A stretch of 36,929 nt of DNA from Pirellulaceae bacterium (GTDB taxonomy: Bacteria > Planctomycetota > Planctomycetia > Pirellulales > Pirellulaceae), in contig JAGFJK010000235.1 in NCBI GenBank assembly GCA_024102795.1, positions 1-36,929 on the forward strand. The letters are read 5' to 3'. A program made the translations under genes and the position numbers. Position 1 is the first letter of the stretch. The number at the start of each line of letters is the position of its first letter. Below the pieces are notes generated by a model, which had not been told where the DNA came from, searched no databases, and saw nothing but the letters and a program-made list of their open reading frames with translations. Below, piece after piece: positions 1 to 8,160 of this stretch.

Positions 1-98
1 CGACGGCCGACGGCCGTTCGCGGCCCGCGGGGCCCGCCCGGCCAGGACGACGGCGGTTCGGCGGCAAGGCCAAATCCCGCGTCCGGCAGACTCTATAG
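1..98 (+). CDS. C-terminal tail of an Arg/Gly-rich protein (5' cut by window)
   Basis: The frame beginning at base 3 is open from the left edge and stops at TAG 96-98, giving about 31 residues rich in Arg, Gly, Pro and Ala and ending in a basic stretch (GGKAKSRVRQTL). Such basic, disordered tails are common at the ends of DEAD-box RNA helicases and other RNA-binding proteins, and the next genes encode a small basic protein and a cold-shock protein, which would suit an RNA-related neighbour. Two other frames are also open in the first 90 bases, so the frame choice is a guess from composition and from a stop just before the next gene. No domain is visible. Confidence 0.35.
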   Translation, partial: TADGRSRPAGPARPGRRRFGGKAKSRVRQTL

Positions 99-156
99 GA
101 GAATCGGCGGCAGCGAGACGTTGAGCGACCTGGCTTACCCGACAGTACAAGGAGAC

Positions 157-381
157 ATGCGCATCGCCAAGAACCAAAACACTTTCGCCAAACGGCAGCG
201 CGAAATGGACAAGCGCGCCAAGGCCGAAGCCAAACGGGCTCGCCGCACCAATCGTAAACTTCATGGCGGACCGAATACAGCGGACCAGCCGGAATGGCCC
301 GATGACGAGTCGCTCGACGCAGAGCCGCTCGACGAGGAATCTTCCGGCAACGCGGCGGACGAATCGGGCTCGCCGGCTTGA
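157..381 (+). CDS. Small basic protein with acidic C-terminal tail, function unknown
   Basis: A 74-residue protein. The first 35 residues are strongly basic and helical-looking (KNQNTFAKRQREMDKRAKAE, then Arg/Lys), and the second half is acidic and disordered (repeated Asp/Glu/Ser). ATG 157 is chosen because AAGGAG lies two bases upstream of it; an in-frame TTG at 121 has no such support. I recall small proteins with a similar NTFAKRQREM-type N-terminus in planctomycetes and deltaproteobacteria, but know of no assigned function. The basic half could bind nucleic acid or ribosomes, which would fit the cold-shock gene 140 bp downstream; that is inference from charge and neighbourhood only. Confidence 0.72.
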   Translation: MRIAKNQNTFAKRQREMDKRAKAEAKRARRTNRKLHGGPNTADQPEWPDDESLDAEPLDEESSGNAADESGSPA

Positions 382-520
382 CCGGCAGTCCGAGGATGGA
401 GGGAGGAAGGTGGAGTTTTGGTGCGATCGCACCAGCCACCGACGTTGGTCGGCTTCGGATGCAAGTCGCGTTCGGGCGTCGATCAGCGGCAGTAGATGTG
501 TTTGAATCGAGGAAGCAGAA

Positions 521-718
521 ATGGCTGAAGGCAGGATCAAGCGGATTACGGACAAGGGGTTTGGGTTTATCGAGACGGGGACCGACAAGGACATGTTCTT
601 TCACAGCTCCGCCGTCACCAACGGGCGGTTTGACGAACTGCGCGAGGGACAGCGCGTTTCGTACGATGTCGGCCGGGGGCCCAAGGGTCCGCGGGCCGAG
701 AACGTGCAAGTGATCTGA
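521..718 (+). CDS. Cold-shock domain protein (CspA family)
   Basis: A 65-residue single-domain OB-fold protein of the bacterial Csp family, normal length 65-70. The nucleic-acid-binding motifs are present: RNP1-like KGFGFI at residues 12-17 and RNP2-like DMFFHSS at 24-30. These cytosolic proteins bind single-stranded RNA and DNA and loosen RNA secondary structure; some are cold-induced, others constitutive. ATG 521 follows GAGG with a short spacer. The 5' leader is only about 140 bases and shows no obvious cold-responsive structure, so its regulation cannot be read from sequence. The neighbouring small basic and zinc-ribbon genes could form a small RNA-handling group with it (inference). Confidence 0.95.
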   Translation: MAEGRIKRITDKGFGFIETGTDKDMFFHSSAVTNGRFDELREGQRVSYDVGRGPKGPRAENVQVI

Positions 719-810
719 GCGCGTCACACGCGTTCCGACGCGTCCCTGACGAATCAGGGCGCGGCTTTCCGTCGCACGTCGCTGTTCTCCCACACAGGAG
801 TCTGTCCCCG

Positions 811-1137
811 ATGTCCGAAAAGAAGCCGCTGCCCCTGCTCAGGGCCCGTTCGCCCAGCCGCTGCCCCGTCTGTGGACAGGGCAGCTATTCGCGGGCGGGC
901 ATTCATCCCCAGTGCGCCGCACGGCAAGCGGATGAGAAACGCAAGGTGCGACTGAAGCAGGAAGCGCTCACCGCCGCGGAGGAAACGCCAACGTTCCCCG
1001 CGGTGGCCAGCGCGCCTTGGCAGAGGTCGTGTCCCAAATGCCGCGCGCTGCAGCACGTGAGGACCAAGGTCTGCAGTTGCGGTCACACCTTCGCCGTCCA
1101 GGTTCGTCCGCCTGCCGGCGAAGGTGGATGCGCTTAA
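811..1137 (+). CDS. Small double zinc-ribbon protein, function unknown
   Basis: A 108-residue soluble protein with two likely zinc knuckles. The first is CPVC at residues 18-21 followed by H32 and C35; the second is CPKC at 74-77 followed by C88 and C90 in VCSCGH. A charged, probably helical linker (residues 36-68) joins them. CxxC pairs of this spacing normally bind one zinc ion each; the CxC in the second knuckle is slightly unusual and His92 could help. No enzymatic domain is visible. Its partner could be nucleic acid or protein. It ends 13 bp before the convergent membrane-protein gene. The fold is supported by the motifs; the function is unknown. Confidence 0.72.
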   Translation: MSEKKPLPLLRARSPSRCPVCGQGSYSRAGIHPQCAARQADEKRKVRLKQEALTAAEETPTFPAVASAPWQRSCPKCRALQHVRTKVCSCGHTFAVQVRPPAGEGGCA

Positions 1138-1150
1138 GTCAGCGCTGAAG

Positions 1151-1711
1151 TCAGCGGACCTCGATCGTCCGCTCGCCCGTCTCCCGCACCGTGCCGCCGG
1201 GAACTTCGTGGATCAGGTCGTCGGCCGTGTCGAACTGCCGGTCGGCGCCGGCGCTGCGGAGGGCGTAGCCGCGCTGCTGCGGATCGTATCGCAACGCTTC
1301 GCCCCATCCGTCCTCGAACGCAATCACCAGCTTGTTCCCCTCGATCCCTTCGGGCAACCCCTGGTGTTCGGCCCGATACAGCTCGACGCGTTCCGTCGCC
1401 GCCAGGAATGCCCGCTCCGTCTCCTGAGCGTGCACGCGGTGCGCGATCTCCTCCTGGATCGCCCGGCCGGTAAAGGCGGTCAACCCGACCGTGCCGGCAA
1501 CCAGGGCCGTTCCCAAACCGCCCAGCAGGGCCCCGGCGATGGCGAACCCGCGGGGCCGCTTGCGCAACGCCACCAGACTCAACAGCAGGCCGATCGGGCT
1601 GGTCAGACCGCAGGTCAGGACGCTGGCGATCGACACCACGAAGCCGGCGATTCCCAGTCCGTTGGTGGCTGGGCCAAACTGATACCGCGGCGAAGGTTGG
1701 ACGTGCGACAT
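1151..1711 (-). CDS. DUF4190-like membrane protein with GspG-like C-terminal segment
   Basis: A 186-residue protein. Residues 18-50 and 55-82 form hydrophobic segments with Gly-rich turns (GLGIAGFVVSIASVLTCGL; RGFAIAGALLGG), typical of DUF4190 small membrane proteins. After a helical linker (85-115) the C-terminal 60 residues contain EDGWGEALRYD and SAGADRQFDTADDL, which resemble the end of type II pseudopilin GspG (D-W-G-x-x-x-x-Y; S-x-G-x-D-x-x-x-x-T-x-D-D) including its calcium-loop-like pattern. There is no prepilin cleavage site, so this is a borrowed domain rather than a pilin. ATG 1711 has GAGGA upstream. Export of the C-terminal domain is likely; its role is unknown. Confidence 0.78.
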   Translation of the reverse strand: MSHVQPSPRYQFGPATNGLGIAGFVVSIASVLTCGLTSPIGLLLSLVALRKRPRGFAIAGALLGGLGTALVAGTVGLTAFTGRAIQEEIAHRVHAQETERAFLAATERVELYRAEHQGLPEGIEGNKLVIAFEDGWGEALRYDPQQRGYALRSAGADRQFDTADDLIHEVPGGTVRETGERTIEVR

Positions 1712-1866
1712 GACAGAATCCTCGGAAATTCGAACCCAGCCCGGGAGCGGAATGATTGTTCGGTTGGCAGCGGTGAGCGGCAGTCGAAACCGGCCGGTCC
1801 GCCGGGATAGCCGGTATTCGCCGGCCCAGCCGAATTCTTGGAATGCGAATCGGGGACGGGGCGTTC

Positions 1867-1906
1867 GGTCAGCGGGAGGCTTCGGTCCTCCGGCGCTTGC
1901 CTGACC
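1867..1906 (-). terminator. Two-tier stem-loop downstream of the symporter gene
   Basis: GGTCAG (1867-1872) pairs with CTGACC (1901-1906), and inside it GGAGG (1875-1879) pairs with CCTCC (1887-1891) around a CTTCGGT loop. It starts just past the stop codon of the symporter gene, where a terminator belongs, but there is no T-run, so intrinsic termination is uncertain. Confidence 0.4.
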
Positions 1907-1914
1907 GCCGCGCG

Positions 1915-4107
1915 TCACTTGTACGTCTTGAACTCGCCCGCCTTGTAGCGCCGCCAGTACGACAGCATGTCTCGCCGCACGCCCGGCGAGAGCAGCAGCA
2001 GCCCCAGGATGTTCGGGAAGGCCATCGACAGGATCATCATGTCGGAGAAGTCCAGCACCGCTCCCAGGTTGGCGACCGAACCGACAAACGCGGCCGTCAC
2101 GTAGATCCCCTTGTAAACCAGCGTGCTGCGGTGGCCGAACAGCCGCACCCAGCACCGCTCGCCGTAGTAGCTCCACGAAATCAGCGTGCTGTAGGCGAAC
2201 AGCACCACCGCCACGGTCAGGATGTAGGGGAACCAACGGATCTCTTGTTCGAACGCCCGCGACGTCAGGGGCGTGCCTTGCAAACCTTGGTCCACGATCC
2301 ACGATTCGTTGGTCCAGGCGCCCGTGACCAGGATCACCAGGGCAGTCATCGAACAGACAACCACCGTGTCGATGAACGGCTCCAGCAGGGCGACCGTTCC
2401 CTCGCGCACGGGCTCCTCGGTGCGAGCCGCGCTGTGGGCGATCGACGCGCTGCCCACGCCCGCCTCGTTGCTGAACGCCGCCCGTTGCACTCCGATCACC
2501 AGCACGCCCAGCATGCCGCCGCCGAACGCCCGGGGGGAGAATGCTTCGCTGAAGATCAGCCCCACCATCGGCGGCACATCCTGGATGTGCACGGCAATAA
2601 TCCAGACGCAGGCGGCCATGTAGATCAGGCACATCGCGGGCACGACTTTTTCGGCGGCCGCTCCGATCCGCTTGATACCGCCGATAATTACGATCCCCAC
2701 GAAGAACGCCAGCACCAGTCCGTACGCCGGCTTGAAGTAGTTGGCGAAGCGCTCCATCGAGGCCGTGAGCTGTGTTCGCTGGTCCTGCAACTGCCGCAAC
2801 TGGTCGAAATCGCCGGCGTCGGCCGCCGCGCGGATCTGGCCGTCCAGCGCGTCCATCTGCCGATAGTCGCTCCGCTGCAGCATGGTCAGTACCTGCTGGC
2901 CCGACTGGTTGGCCTGGAACATGTTGCCGCCGCCAAAACTGGCCAGAATGCACATCACGGCGAAGATCAGTGACAGCACCAGTCCCAGCGGACCCAGCCC
3001 CAGTTCGCGGAGGCCCGAATACAGGTACTGCATCGGCCCGCCCAGCACCGTGCCGTCGGGCTTGATCTGGCGGTACTTCTGGCCCAGCGTGCACTCCACG
3101 AACTTGCTGCTCATCCCAAACACGCCGCAGAACATCATCCAGAAGAAAGCGCCGGGGCCGCCCAGCGTCATGGCGATCGTCACGCCCGCGATGTTGCCCA
3201 GGCCGACCGTCGCGGACAACGCCGAGGCCAAGGCCTGAAAGTGAGTCACTTCGCCCGTCTCGGATGGGTTGTCATAGCGCCCCCGGACCACCTGAATGGC
3301 ATGACCAAAGGCAAAGACGTTGTAGAAGCCCATGTAGAACGTGAAAATCACGGCGCCCAGGGCCAGCCAGGCCACGACGATCGGAATCCCGCCCACGTAC
3401 GCGGTCAACACGAACGGCCGGGCCGGATCGGCGTCCTTGGGACCTGCCAACTGCAGTTCCCCCCGCCGAGCGGCCTGCTCCGCCTGCTGGGGAGTCATCA
3501 CATCCTGTTCGTCCAGCAGGTCACGCATCGGAGTCAGCCGCAGGAAGGACTCCCCCCGCTGTACGTACCGGCTGTCGTTGATCTTGACCGTGACGAACTC
3601 CACCAGCCGATTTCCGACCCGCCCCAACCGGATCGCCCGCCCCTCGGCGTCCCGGACAAATTTACCCAGGATGGTCCGCCGTTCCACCTCCTGAGGCGAC
3701 AGTTGCGTCTCGGTGGGCTGGCCGCTGGGATCGAGCATTGTGAACGGACCATCCGAGTCGCGGTCGCGGACGTAATACTCGTTCTGTTCAAACTGCAAGT
3801 ACCGCTGCTCTCGCTGCCCTAAGCGGTAGAACAGCACAGTCTGCATGTAGTTGACGATCCGAGCGAACTGGCCGTCGATCCGTTGAGTCAGTGTGGGCCT
3901 GGCTGGCGGCTGGTCCAGCTCGACCCGAAATGGAGCCCTGAACGCTGCCGCCGAGTTCGAACCGGCGACGCCCCCCGCAGCGCTGGTGCCGGCGGGATCC
4001 TGGGCCCAACCAGATCGCTCGGCAAACGACAGGCACGCCGCGGCCGCCAGCAGCAATGCCAGCAACAAGACGCCCCACTTGACGGGCGAACCCCACTTGA
4101 AGGGCAT
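1915..4107 (-). CDS. Alanine/glycine:cation (Na+) symporter family protein with extra extracytoplasmic regions
   Basis: A 730-residue multi-spanning inner-membrane protein of the AGCS family, which imports Ala or Gly with Na+ or H+. The family signature is clear at residues 297-309 (SALSATVGLGNIAGV), followed by GGPGAFFWM and SSKFVECTLGQKYR, and later SNEAGVGSA and DTVVVCSMTALVIL. Usual length is about 450. The excess lies in a signal-peptide-like N-terminus (residues 1-35) plus some 200 extracytoplasmic residues before the first transport helix (near 240), and in a charged, coiled-coil-like insertion near 405-460. ATG 4107 is chosen because it starts a compact signal sequence; ATG 4164 has a better GGGAG site and would add 19 residues. 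Substrate is not readable from sequence. Confidence 0.9.
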   Translation of the reverse strand: MPFKWGSPVKWGVLLLALLLAAAACLSFAERSGWAQDPAGTSAAGGVAGSNSAAAFRAPFRVELDQPPARPTLTQRIDGQFARIVNYMQTVLFYRLGQREQRYLQFEQNEYYVRDRDSDGPFTMLDPSGQPTETQLSPQEVERRTILGKFVRDAEGRAIRLGRVGNRLVEFVTVKINDSRYVQRGESFLRLTPMRDLLDEQDVMTPQQAEQAARRGELQLAGPKDADPARPFVLTAYVGGIPIVVAWLALGAVIFTFYMGFYNVFAFGHAIQVVRGRYDNPSETGEVTHFQALASALSATVGLGNIAGVTIAMTLGGPGAFFWMMFCGVFGMSSKFVECTLGQKYRQIKPDGTVLGGPMQYLYSGLRELGLGPLGLVLSLIFAVMCILASFGGGNMFQANQSGQQVLTMLQRSDYRQMDALDGQIRAAADAGDFDQLRQLQDQRTQLTASMERFANYFKPAYGLVLAFFVGIVIIGGIKRIGAAAEKVVPAMCLIYMAACVWIIAVHIQDVPPMVGLIFSEAFSPRAFGGGMLGVLVIGVQRAAFSNEAGVGSASIAHSAARTEEPVREGTVALLEPFIDTVVVCSMTALVILVTGAWTNESWIVDQGLQGTPLTSRAFEQEIRWFPYILTVAVVLFAYSTLISWSYYGERCWVRLFGHRSTLVYKGIYVTAAFVGSVANLGAVLDFSDMMILSMAFPNILGLLLLSPGVRRDMLSYWRRYKAGEFKTYK

Positions 4108-4250
4108 GGCAACTTTTTTCCCAGCCCCCCCAGATATTGACCGCCAGCGACCAAATCGGCCCATGGACCTGTCTCCCAGATGGTGTCTCGCCGAGCGTTC
4201 CCAGGTCCAGCCGGCTCCTGCCGCCTGGCCAGCCCCCAGTCCTGGGGCAT

Positions 4251-4279
4251 TGTTTAGCGAATAAAGCAAGCAGCGTCAA
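4251..4279 (-). promoter_or_regulatory. Candidate sigma-70 promoter for the symporter gene
   Basis: On the minus strand TTGACG (4279-4274) is followed after 17 bases by TAAACA (4256-4251). The -35 matches consensus at five of six positions, the -10 at only three. It lies upstream of both candidate start codons. Confidence 0.3.
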
Positions 4280-4317
4280 TCGTTTAGGACCAGAGCCCCC
4301 AGTCACGGAATTATTTT

Positions 4318-4333
4318 ACAAACATTTGGTTGT
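4318..4333. promoter_or_regulatory. SufR-type palindromic operator candidate
   Basis: ACAAAC-ATTT-GGTTGT is an inverted repeat with 6-bp arms and one mismatch. Read as CAAA-N6-GTTG (4319-4332) it differs at one base from the CAAC-N6-GTTG site described for cyanobacterial SufR. It overlaps the -35 box of the promoter for the sufR-like gene, the position expected for autorepression. Confidence 0.6.
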
Positions 4334-4358
4334 CAAAAATGTGATAATTGTCTAGGAT
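4330..4358 (+). promoter_or_regulatory. Sigma-70 promoter for the sufR-nuoB-suf gene run
   Basis: TTGTCA (4330-4335) and TAGGAT (4353-4358) are separated by 17 bases, in a locally AT-rich stretch within GC-rich DNA. Matches to consensus are five and four of six. The sufR-like ATG is 44 bases past the -10. The palindrome at 4318-4333 covers the start of the -35, so a bound repressor would block RNA polymerase. Confidence 0.6.
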
Positions 4359-4401
4359 GATGTGACGGTCGGGGGCGGATTCCGGGAAAGAGGCAGCCAC
4401 A

Positions 4402-5022
4402 ATGACGGCCGAGACGATTTTGCCGACGGACGTAGCGATCCTGGATTTGCTGCGCAAGCGCGAAACGATGACGGTCGCCGAGTTGTCGTCGGCCCTGGAT
4501 GTGACGGCCACCGCCGTGCGGCAGCGGCTAAGCCGCCTGCTGGCACAGGGTTATCTGCAAAGGTCGGCGACCAAGGCCGGTCGAGGCCGTCCGTCGCATC
4601 ATTACGCTTTGTCCAGTAAGGGACGGCGAAAGACTGGGGCCAACTTCGCGGATCTGGCGGTGGCGTTGTGGCAGGAGATCCGGGCGATTCGCGATCCCGA
4701 AGTACGGCGGGGCCTGTTGCAACGACTGGCTCAGCGGTTGGCTGTCCAGTACGCCGACGACGTGCAGGGCAGTTCGTTGGAGGAGCGGATGGAGTCGGTG
4801 GCGCGGCTGTTCAACGAGCGGCGGGTTCCGTTTGCGGTGGATCGGTCGGGCGAGTTGCCGGTGCTGACGGCGCTGGCCTGTCCTTATCCGGAGTTGGCCG
4901 AGCAGGATCGTTCGATTTGCTCGCTGGAGCGGTTGTTGTTCAACGAGGTCCTGGGAGCCAACGTCCGATTGACGAACTGCCGGTTGGACGGCGCCAGTTG
5001 TTGCACGTTCGAGAGTTCGTAG
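4402..5022 (+). CDS. sufR: SufR-like iron-sulfur-sensing transcriptional repressor
   Basis: A 206-residue DNA-binding protein. Residues 8-65 form a winged helix-turn-helix (TVAELSSALDVTATAVRQRL, then a GRGRPSHHY wing). The C-terminal part carries Cys160, Cys173, Cys193, Cys200 and Cys201 (C-x12-C-x19-C-x6-CC), the region where SufR proteins bind an Fe-S cluster. In the known family the cluster-loaded protein represses suf genes and loss of the cluster relieves repression. Its place upstream of sufC, sufB and sufD supports the name, as does the SufR-type palindrome in its own promoter. The third-to-fourth Cys spacing differs from the cyanobacterial pattern as I remember it, so which cysteines bind the cluster is open. 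Confidence 0.85.
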   Translation: MTAETILPTDVAILDLLRKRETMTVAELSSALDVTATAVRQRLSRLLAQGYLQRSATKAGRGRPSHHYALSSKGRRKTGANFADLAVALWQEIRAIRDPEVRRGLLQRLAQRLAVQYADDVQGSSLEERMESVARLFNERRVPFAVDRSGELPVLTALACPYPELAEQDRSICSLERLLFNEVLGANVRLTNCRLDGASCCTFESS

Positions 5023-5171
5023 GGCGGTGCGACCTGGAGGGGCGCGGAGCAGGCGACGGCGAGCGGGAAAAACCAGCGGGGGGCTCCTGGCAGGGGCACC
5101 CTGCGGTGGGATATGTTAAGAGGTTTGGCAGCACAGGTTTCTGAGCACCCCGCAAGAAGGTGAAGCGACCC

Positions 5172-5807
5172 ATGACTTTGCCCTGGATTGAAGCTCGCAG
5201 CGAAGAGAACGTCATCACGACGACGGTCGAGCAGGCCATCAACTGGGCTCGGCAGTCGAGTATTTGGCCGATGACTTTTGGGCTGGCTTGCTGTGCCATC
5301 GAGATGATGGCGGCGGGCGCGAGCCGTTACGACTTGGACCGCTTTGGGGCGGGGGCGTTCCGAGCCACGCCTCGGCAGGCGGACTTGATGATCGTGGCGG
5401 GGACGGTGACGTACAAAATGGCCAGCCGGGTGCGGCGGCTGTACAACATGATGCCGGATCCCAAGTTCGTGATCGCCATGGGAGCCTGCACGGTGGGCGG
5501 CGGACCGTACTTCAAGTGGGGCTACCATGTGGTCAAGGGAGTGGACCTGGTGGTGCCGGTGGACGTGTACGTGCCCGGCTGCCCGCCTCGTCCGGAGGCC
5601 CTGCTGGAAGGTCTGATGCGGATCCAGGACAAGATCAAGGGCCACCGCATTGCCAAGCGGAAGGTGGGCGACGGGCGGAGCAGCCTGTTGAATCTCAGCC
5701 GGGGCGTGAAGGTGGACGACGAGTTGCCGGTCCCCCATCACACGGGTTACGTCGAGGCGCCGGCCGACCTGGAGCCGGTTTACGATCACCAGAAGATTAC
5801 GGGTTAG
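5172..5807 (+). CDS. nuoB: NADH-quinone oxidoreductase subunit B (NuoB) encoded within the suf locus
   Basis: A 211-residue protein matching complex I subunit B, which carries the terminal [4Fe-4S] cluster N2 next to the quinone site on the cytoplasmic arm. All four ligand cysteines are visible: Cys40-Cys41 in [10 protein letters not shown], Cys106 in GACTVGGG and Cys137 in [12 protein letters not shown]. Length is in the normal range, with a C-terminal tail of about 50 residues. ATG 5172 is preferred over GTG 5160, which lies too close to the AAGAAGG ribosome site. No other nuo gene is present: it lies 149 bp after sufR and 7 bp before sufC. It could be the cell's only NuoB placed away from the rest, or a second copy. 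Co-expression with Fe-S assembly genes is the evident consequence. Confidence 0.93.
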   Translation: MTLPWIEARSEENVITTTVEQAINWARQSSIWPMTFGLACCAIEMMAAGASRYDLDRFGAGAFRATPRQADLMIVAGTVTYKMASRVRRLYNMMPDPKFVIAMGACTVGGGPYFKWGYHVVKGVDLVVPVDVYVPGCPPRPEALLEGLMRIQDKIKGHRIAKRKVGDGRSSLLNLSRGVKVDDELPVPHHTGYVEAPADLEPVYDHQKITG

Positions 5808-5814
5808 AACTTAC

Positions 5815-6645
5815 ATGACGGACGAACTGAGAATCCGCGACTTGCACGTCAGCGTCGAGGGCAAGCCGATCCTGCGGGGCGTGAACCTGGAGATGAAACG
5901 GGGCGAGACGCACGCCTTGATGGGCCCCAACGGTTCCGGCAAGAGCACGCTGGGCCTGGCGATCATGGGTCATCCGAAGTACGAGGTGACGCAGGGGCGG
6001 ATTGAGTTGAACGGCGAGGACCTGACGGAGATGAGTCCGGACGAGCGGGCTCGGCTGGGGCTGTTCATGGCTTTCCAGCGTCCGGTGGCGATTCCCGGCG
6101 TCAAGATGGCCGACTTTCTGCGGCACGCCACGACCAACGTCCGCAATCCGCAGCGCAAGGAGGGCGAGGAGCTGATCCCGATGCGGGAGTTCCGCAAGGA
6201 GCTGCGGGCCAGGATGGAACAGTTGCGGATGGACGTCGAGTTTGCTCGCCGGTATGTCAACGACGGTTTCTCTGGCGGCGAGATGAAGCGGGCCGAGATT
6301 CTGCAGTTGGCGATGCTGCAACCGAAGTTCGCCATCCTGGACGAGACGGACAGCGGCCTGGACGCGGACGCGGTGCGCCTGGCCAGCCAGAGCATCGCGG
6401 AGATTGGCCGCGAGCGGATGGGGCTGCTGATCATCACGCACCACGACAAGCTGCTGGTCCACAACCCGCCGGACTTCACGCACGTGATGCTCGGAGGACG
6501 GCTGGTGGAGACCGGGGGCGTGGAGTTGGCCAACGAGTTGCACGAGAACGGCTACGATCGGATCCGCGCCGCCTACCCCGTGGCCGAGGCGGAGAACCGG
6601 GCGATGCTGCAGCAGGAAGACCGGGCACACGCCGCGACCCACTAG
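5815..6645 (+). CDS. sufC: Fe-S cluster assembly ATPase SufC
   Basis: A 276-residue ABC-type ATPase that powers the SufBCD scaffold in the cytoplasm. Walker A GPNGSGKST is at residues 37-45, the Q-loop Gln near 88 (FMAFQRP), the ABC signature FSGGEMKR at 152-159, Walker B AILDETDSGLD near 173-183 and the switch His in ITHHDK near 209. The DETDSGLD wording is typical of SufC rather than of transport ATPases. The gene starts 7 bp after nuoB. It is slightly longer than E. coli SufC (about 250). sufB and sufD follow, so the full scaffold complex is encoded here. No sufS or sufE/sufU is in the window. Confidence 0.97.
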   Translation: MTDELRIRDLHVSVEGKPILRGVNLEMKRGETHALMGPNGSGKSTLGLAIMGHPKYEVTQGRIELNGEDLTEMSPDERARLGLFMAFQRPVAIPGVKMADFLRHATTNVRNPQRKEGEELIPMREFRKELRARMEQLRMDVEFARRYVNDGFSGGEMKRAEILQLAMLQPKFAILDETDSGLDADAVRLASQSIAEIGRERMGLLIITHHDKLLVHNPPDFTHVMLGGRLVETGGVELANELHENGYDRIRAAYPVAEAENRAMLQQEDRAHAATH

Positions 6646-6743
6646 CCCCGACACACCTCGCTCCGGCCCGCGACCCCGCCCGCCGGTGAGACCAACCGGC
6701 GATACCCGCAGCAGAACGCAAACCTACGGCAGTGGAGGCAAGC

Positions 6744-8156
6744 ATGGCGACCGAAATCACGAGCAAACCGCACGATCAGATCGGCGAGATCAACAAGTAC
6801 GACTTCCATACCGAGTCGAAGGCGGTGTTCAAGGCCAAGAAAGGCCTGAACCGCGAGATCGTCCACCAGATCTCGGACATGAAGAACGAGCCCGACTGGA
6901 TGCGGGAGTTCCGGCTGCGGTCGCTGGAGATTTTCGAAGCCAAGCCGATGCCCAAATGGGGCGGTAATATCGGCATCAACTTCCAGGACATCTATTACTA
7001 CCTGAAACCGACCGACCGCCAGGGACACACCTGGGAGGACGTTCCGAAGGAAATCAAGGAGACGTTCGACAAGCTGGGGATTCCCGAAGCCGAGAAAAAG
7101 TTCCTGGCGGGCGTCAAGGCACAGTTCGAGAGCGAAGTGGTCTACGGTTCGCTCAAGGAAGACCTGTCGGCCCAGGGCGTGATCTTCACCGACACCGACT
7201 CGGCCGTGCGGGAGCATCCCGACCTGGTGCGGCAATACTTCTCCACGATCATCCCGCCCGACGACAACAAGTTCGCCGCCTTGAACTCGGCCGTCTGGTC
7301 CGGTGGTTCATTCATTTACGTCCCGCCGGGCGTGAAGATCGACTTCCCGCTGCAAGCCTACTTCCGCATCAACGCCGAGAACATGGGGCAGTTCGAGCGG
7401 ACGCTGATCATCGTGGACGAAGGCGCGGAGATCCACTACGTCGAGGGCTGCACGGCGCCGATGTACACGACCGAGAGCCTGCATTCGGCGGTGGTCGAAA
7501 TCATCTGCAAGCGCGGGTCGCGGTGCCGGTACACGACGATCCAGAACTGGGCCAACAACATCTACAACCTGGTAACCAAGCGGGCGGTGGCCTATGCCGA
7601 CGCCACCATGGAATGGGTTGACGGCAACCTGGGTAGCCAGTTGACGATGAAGTATCCGGCCGTGTACATGCTGGAACCGGGCGCTCGCGGCGAAATCCTC
7701 TCGATCGCCTTCGCCAGCGCCGGGCAGCACCAGGACGCGGGCGCCAAGCTGGTGCACTGTGCGCCGCATACCACCGGCCAGATCATCTCGAAGTCGATCT
7801 CCAAGAATGGCGGCCGCAGCAGCTATCGCGGCCTGGTCAAGGTCGAGCAGGGCGCGAAGCACTCCAAGTGCAACGTGGTCTGCGACGCCCTGATTCTGGA
7901 CAGCCGCAGCCGCAGCGACACCTACCCGTACATCGAGATCGCCGAGCAGGACGTGTCGGTCGGGCACGAGGCGAGCGTCTCGCGGATCGGCGAGGAGCAG
8001 TTGTTCTACCTGACCAGCCGCGGACTGACCGAGGCGGAGGCGAGCACGATGATCGTCAACGGCTTCATCGAGCCGCTGGTCAAGGAGCTGCCGATGGAGT
8101 ACGCCGTGGAAATGAACCGCCTGATTCAGTTGCAGATGGAAGGTTCGGTGGGCTGA
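6744..8156 (+). CDS. sufB: Fe-S cluster assembly scaffold SufB
   Basis: A 470-residue SufB, the beta-helix scaffold on which Fe-S clusters are built with SufC and SufD. The family text is unmistakable: [34 protein letters not shown], and near the C-terminus [18 protein letters not shown] followed by [19 protein letters not shown]. Length matches the family (470-495). ATG 6744 is chosen because GGAGG sits five bases upstream; an in-frame GTG at 6732 lies in front of that site. An 86-bp gap separates it from the end of sufC and sufD begins four bases after its stop. Confidence 0.97.
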   Translation: MATEITSKPHDQIGEINKYDFHTESKAVFKAKKGLNREIVHQISDMKNEPDWMREFRLRSLEIFEAKPMPKWGGNIGINFQDIYYYLKPTDRQGHTWEDVPKEIKETFDKLGIPEAEKKFLAGVKAQFESEVVYGSLKEDLSAQGVIFTDTDSAVREHPDLVRQYFSTIIPPDDNKFAALNSAVWSGGSFIYVPPGVKIDFPLQAYFRINAENMGQFERTLIIVDEGAEIHYVEGCTAPMYTTESLHSAVVEIICKRGSRCRYTTIQNWANNIYNLVTKRAVAYADATMEWVDGNLGSQLTMKYPAVYMLEPGARGEILSIAFASAGQHQDAGAKLVHCAPHTTGQIISKSISKNGGRSSYRGLVKVEQGAKHSKCNVVCDALILDSRSRSDTYPYIEIAEQDVSVGHEASVSRIGEEQLFYLTSRGLTEAEASTMIVNGFIEPLVKELPMEYAVEMNRLIQLQMEGSVG

Positions 8157-8160
8157 GCGA

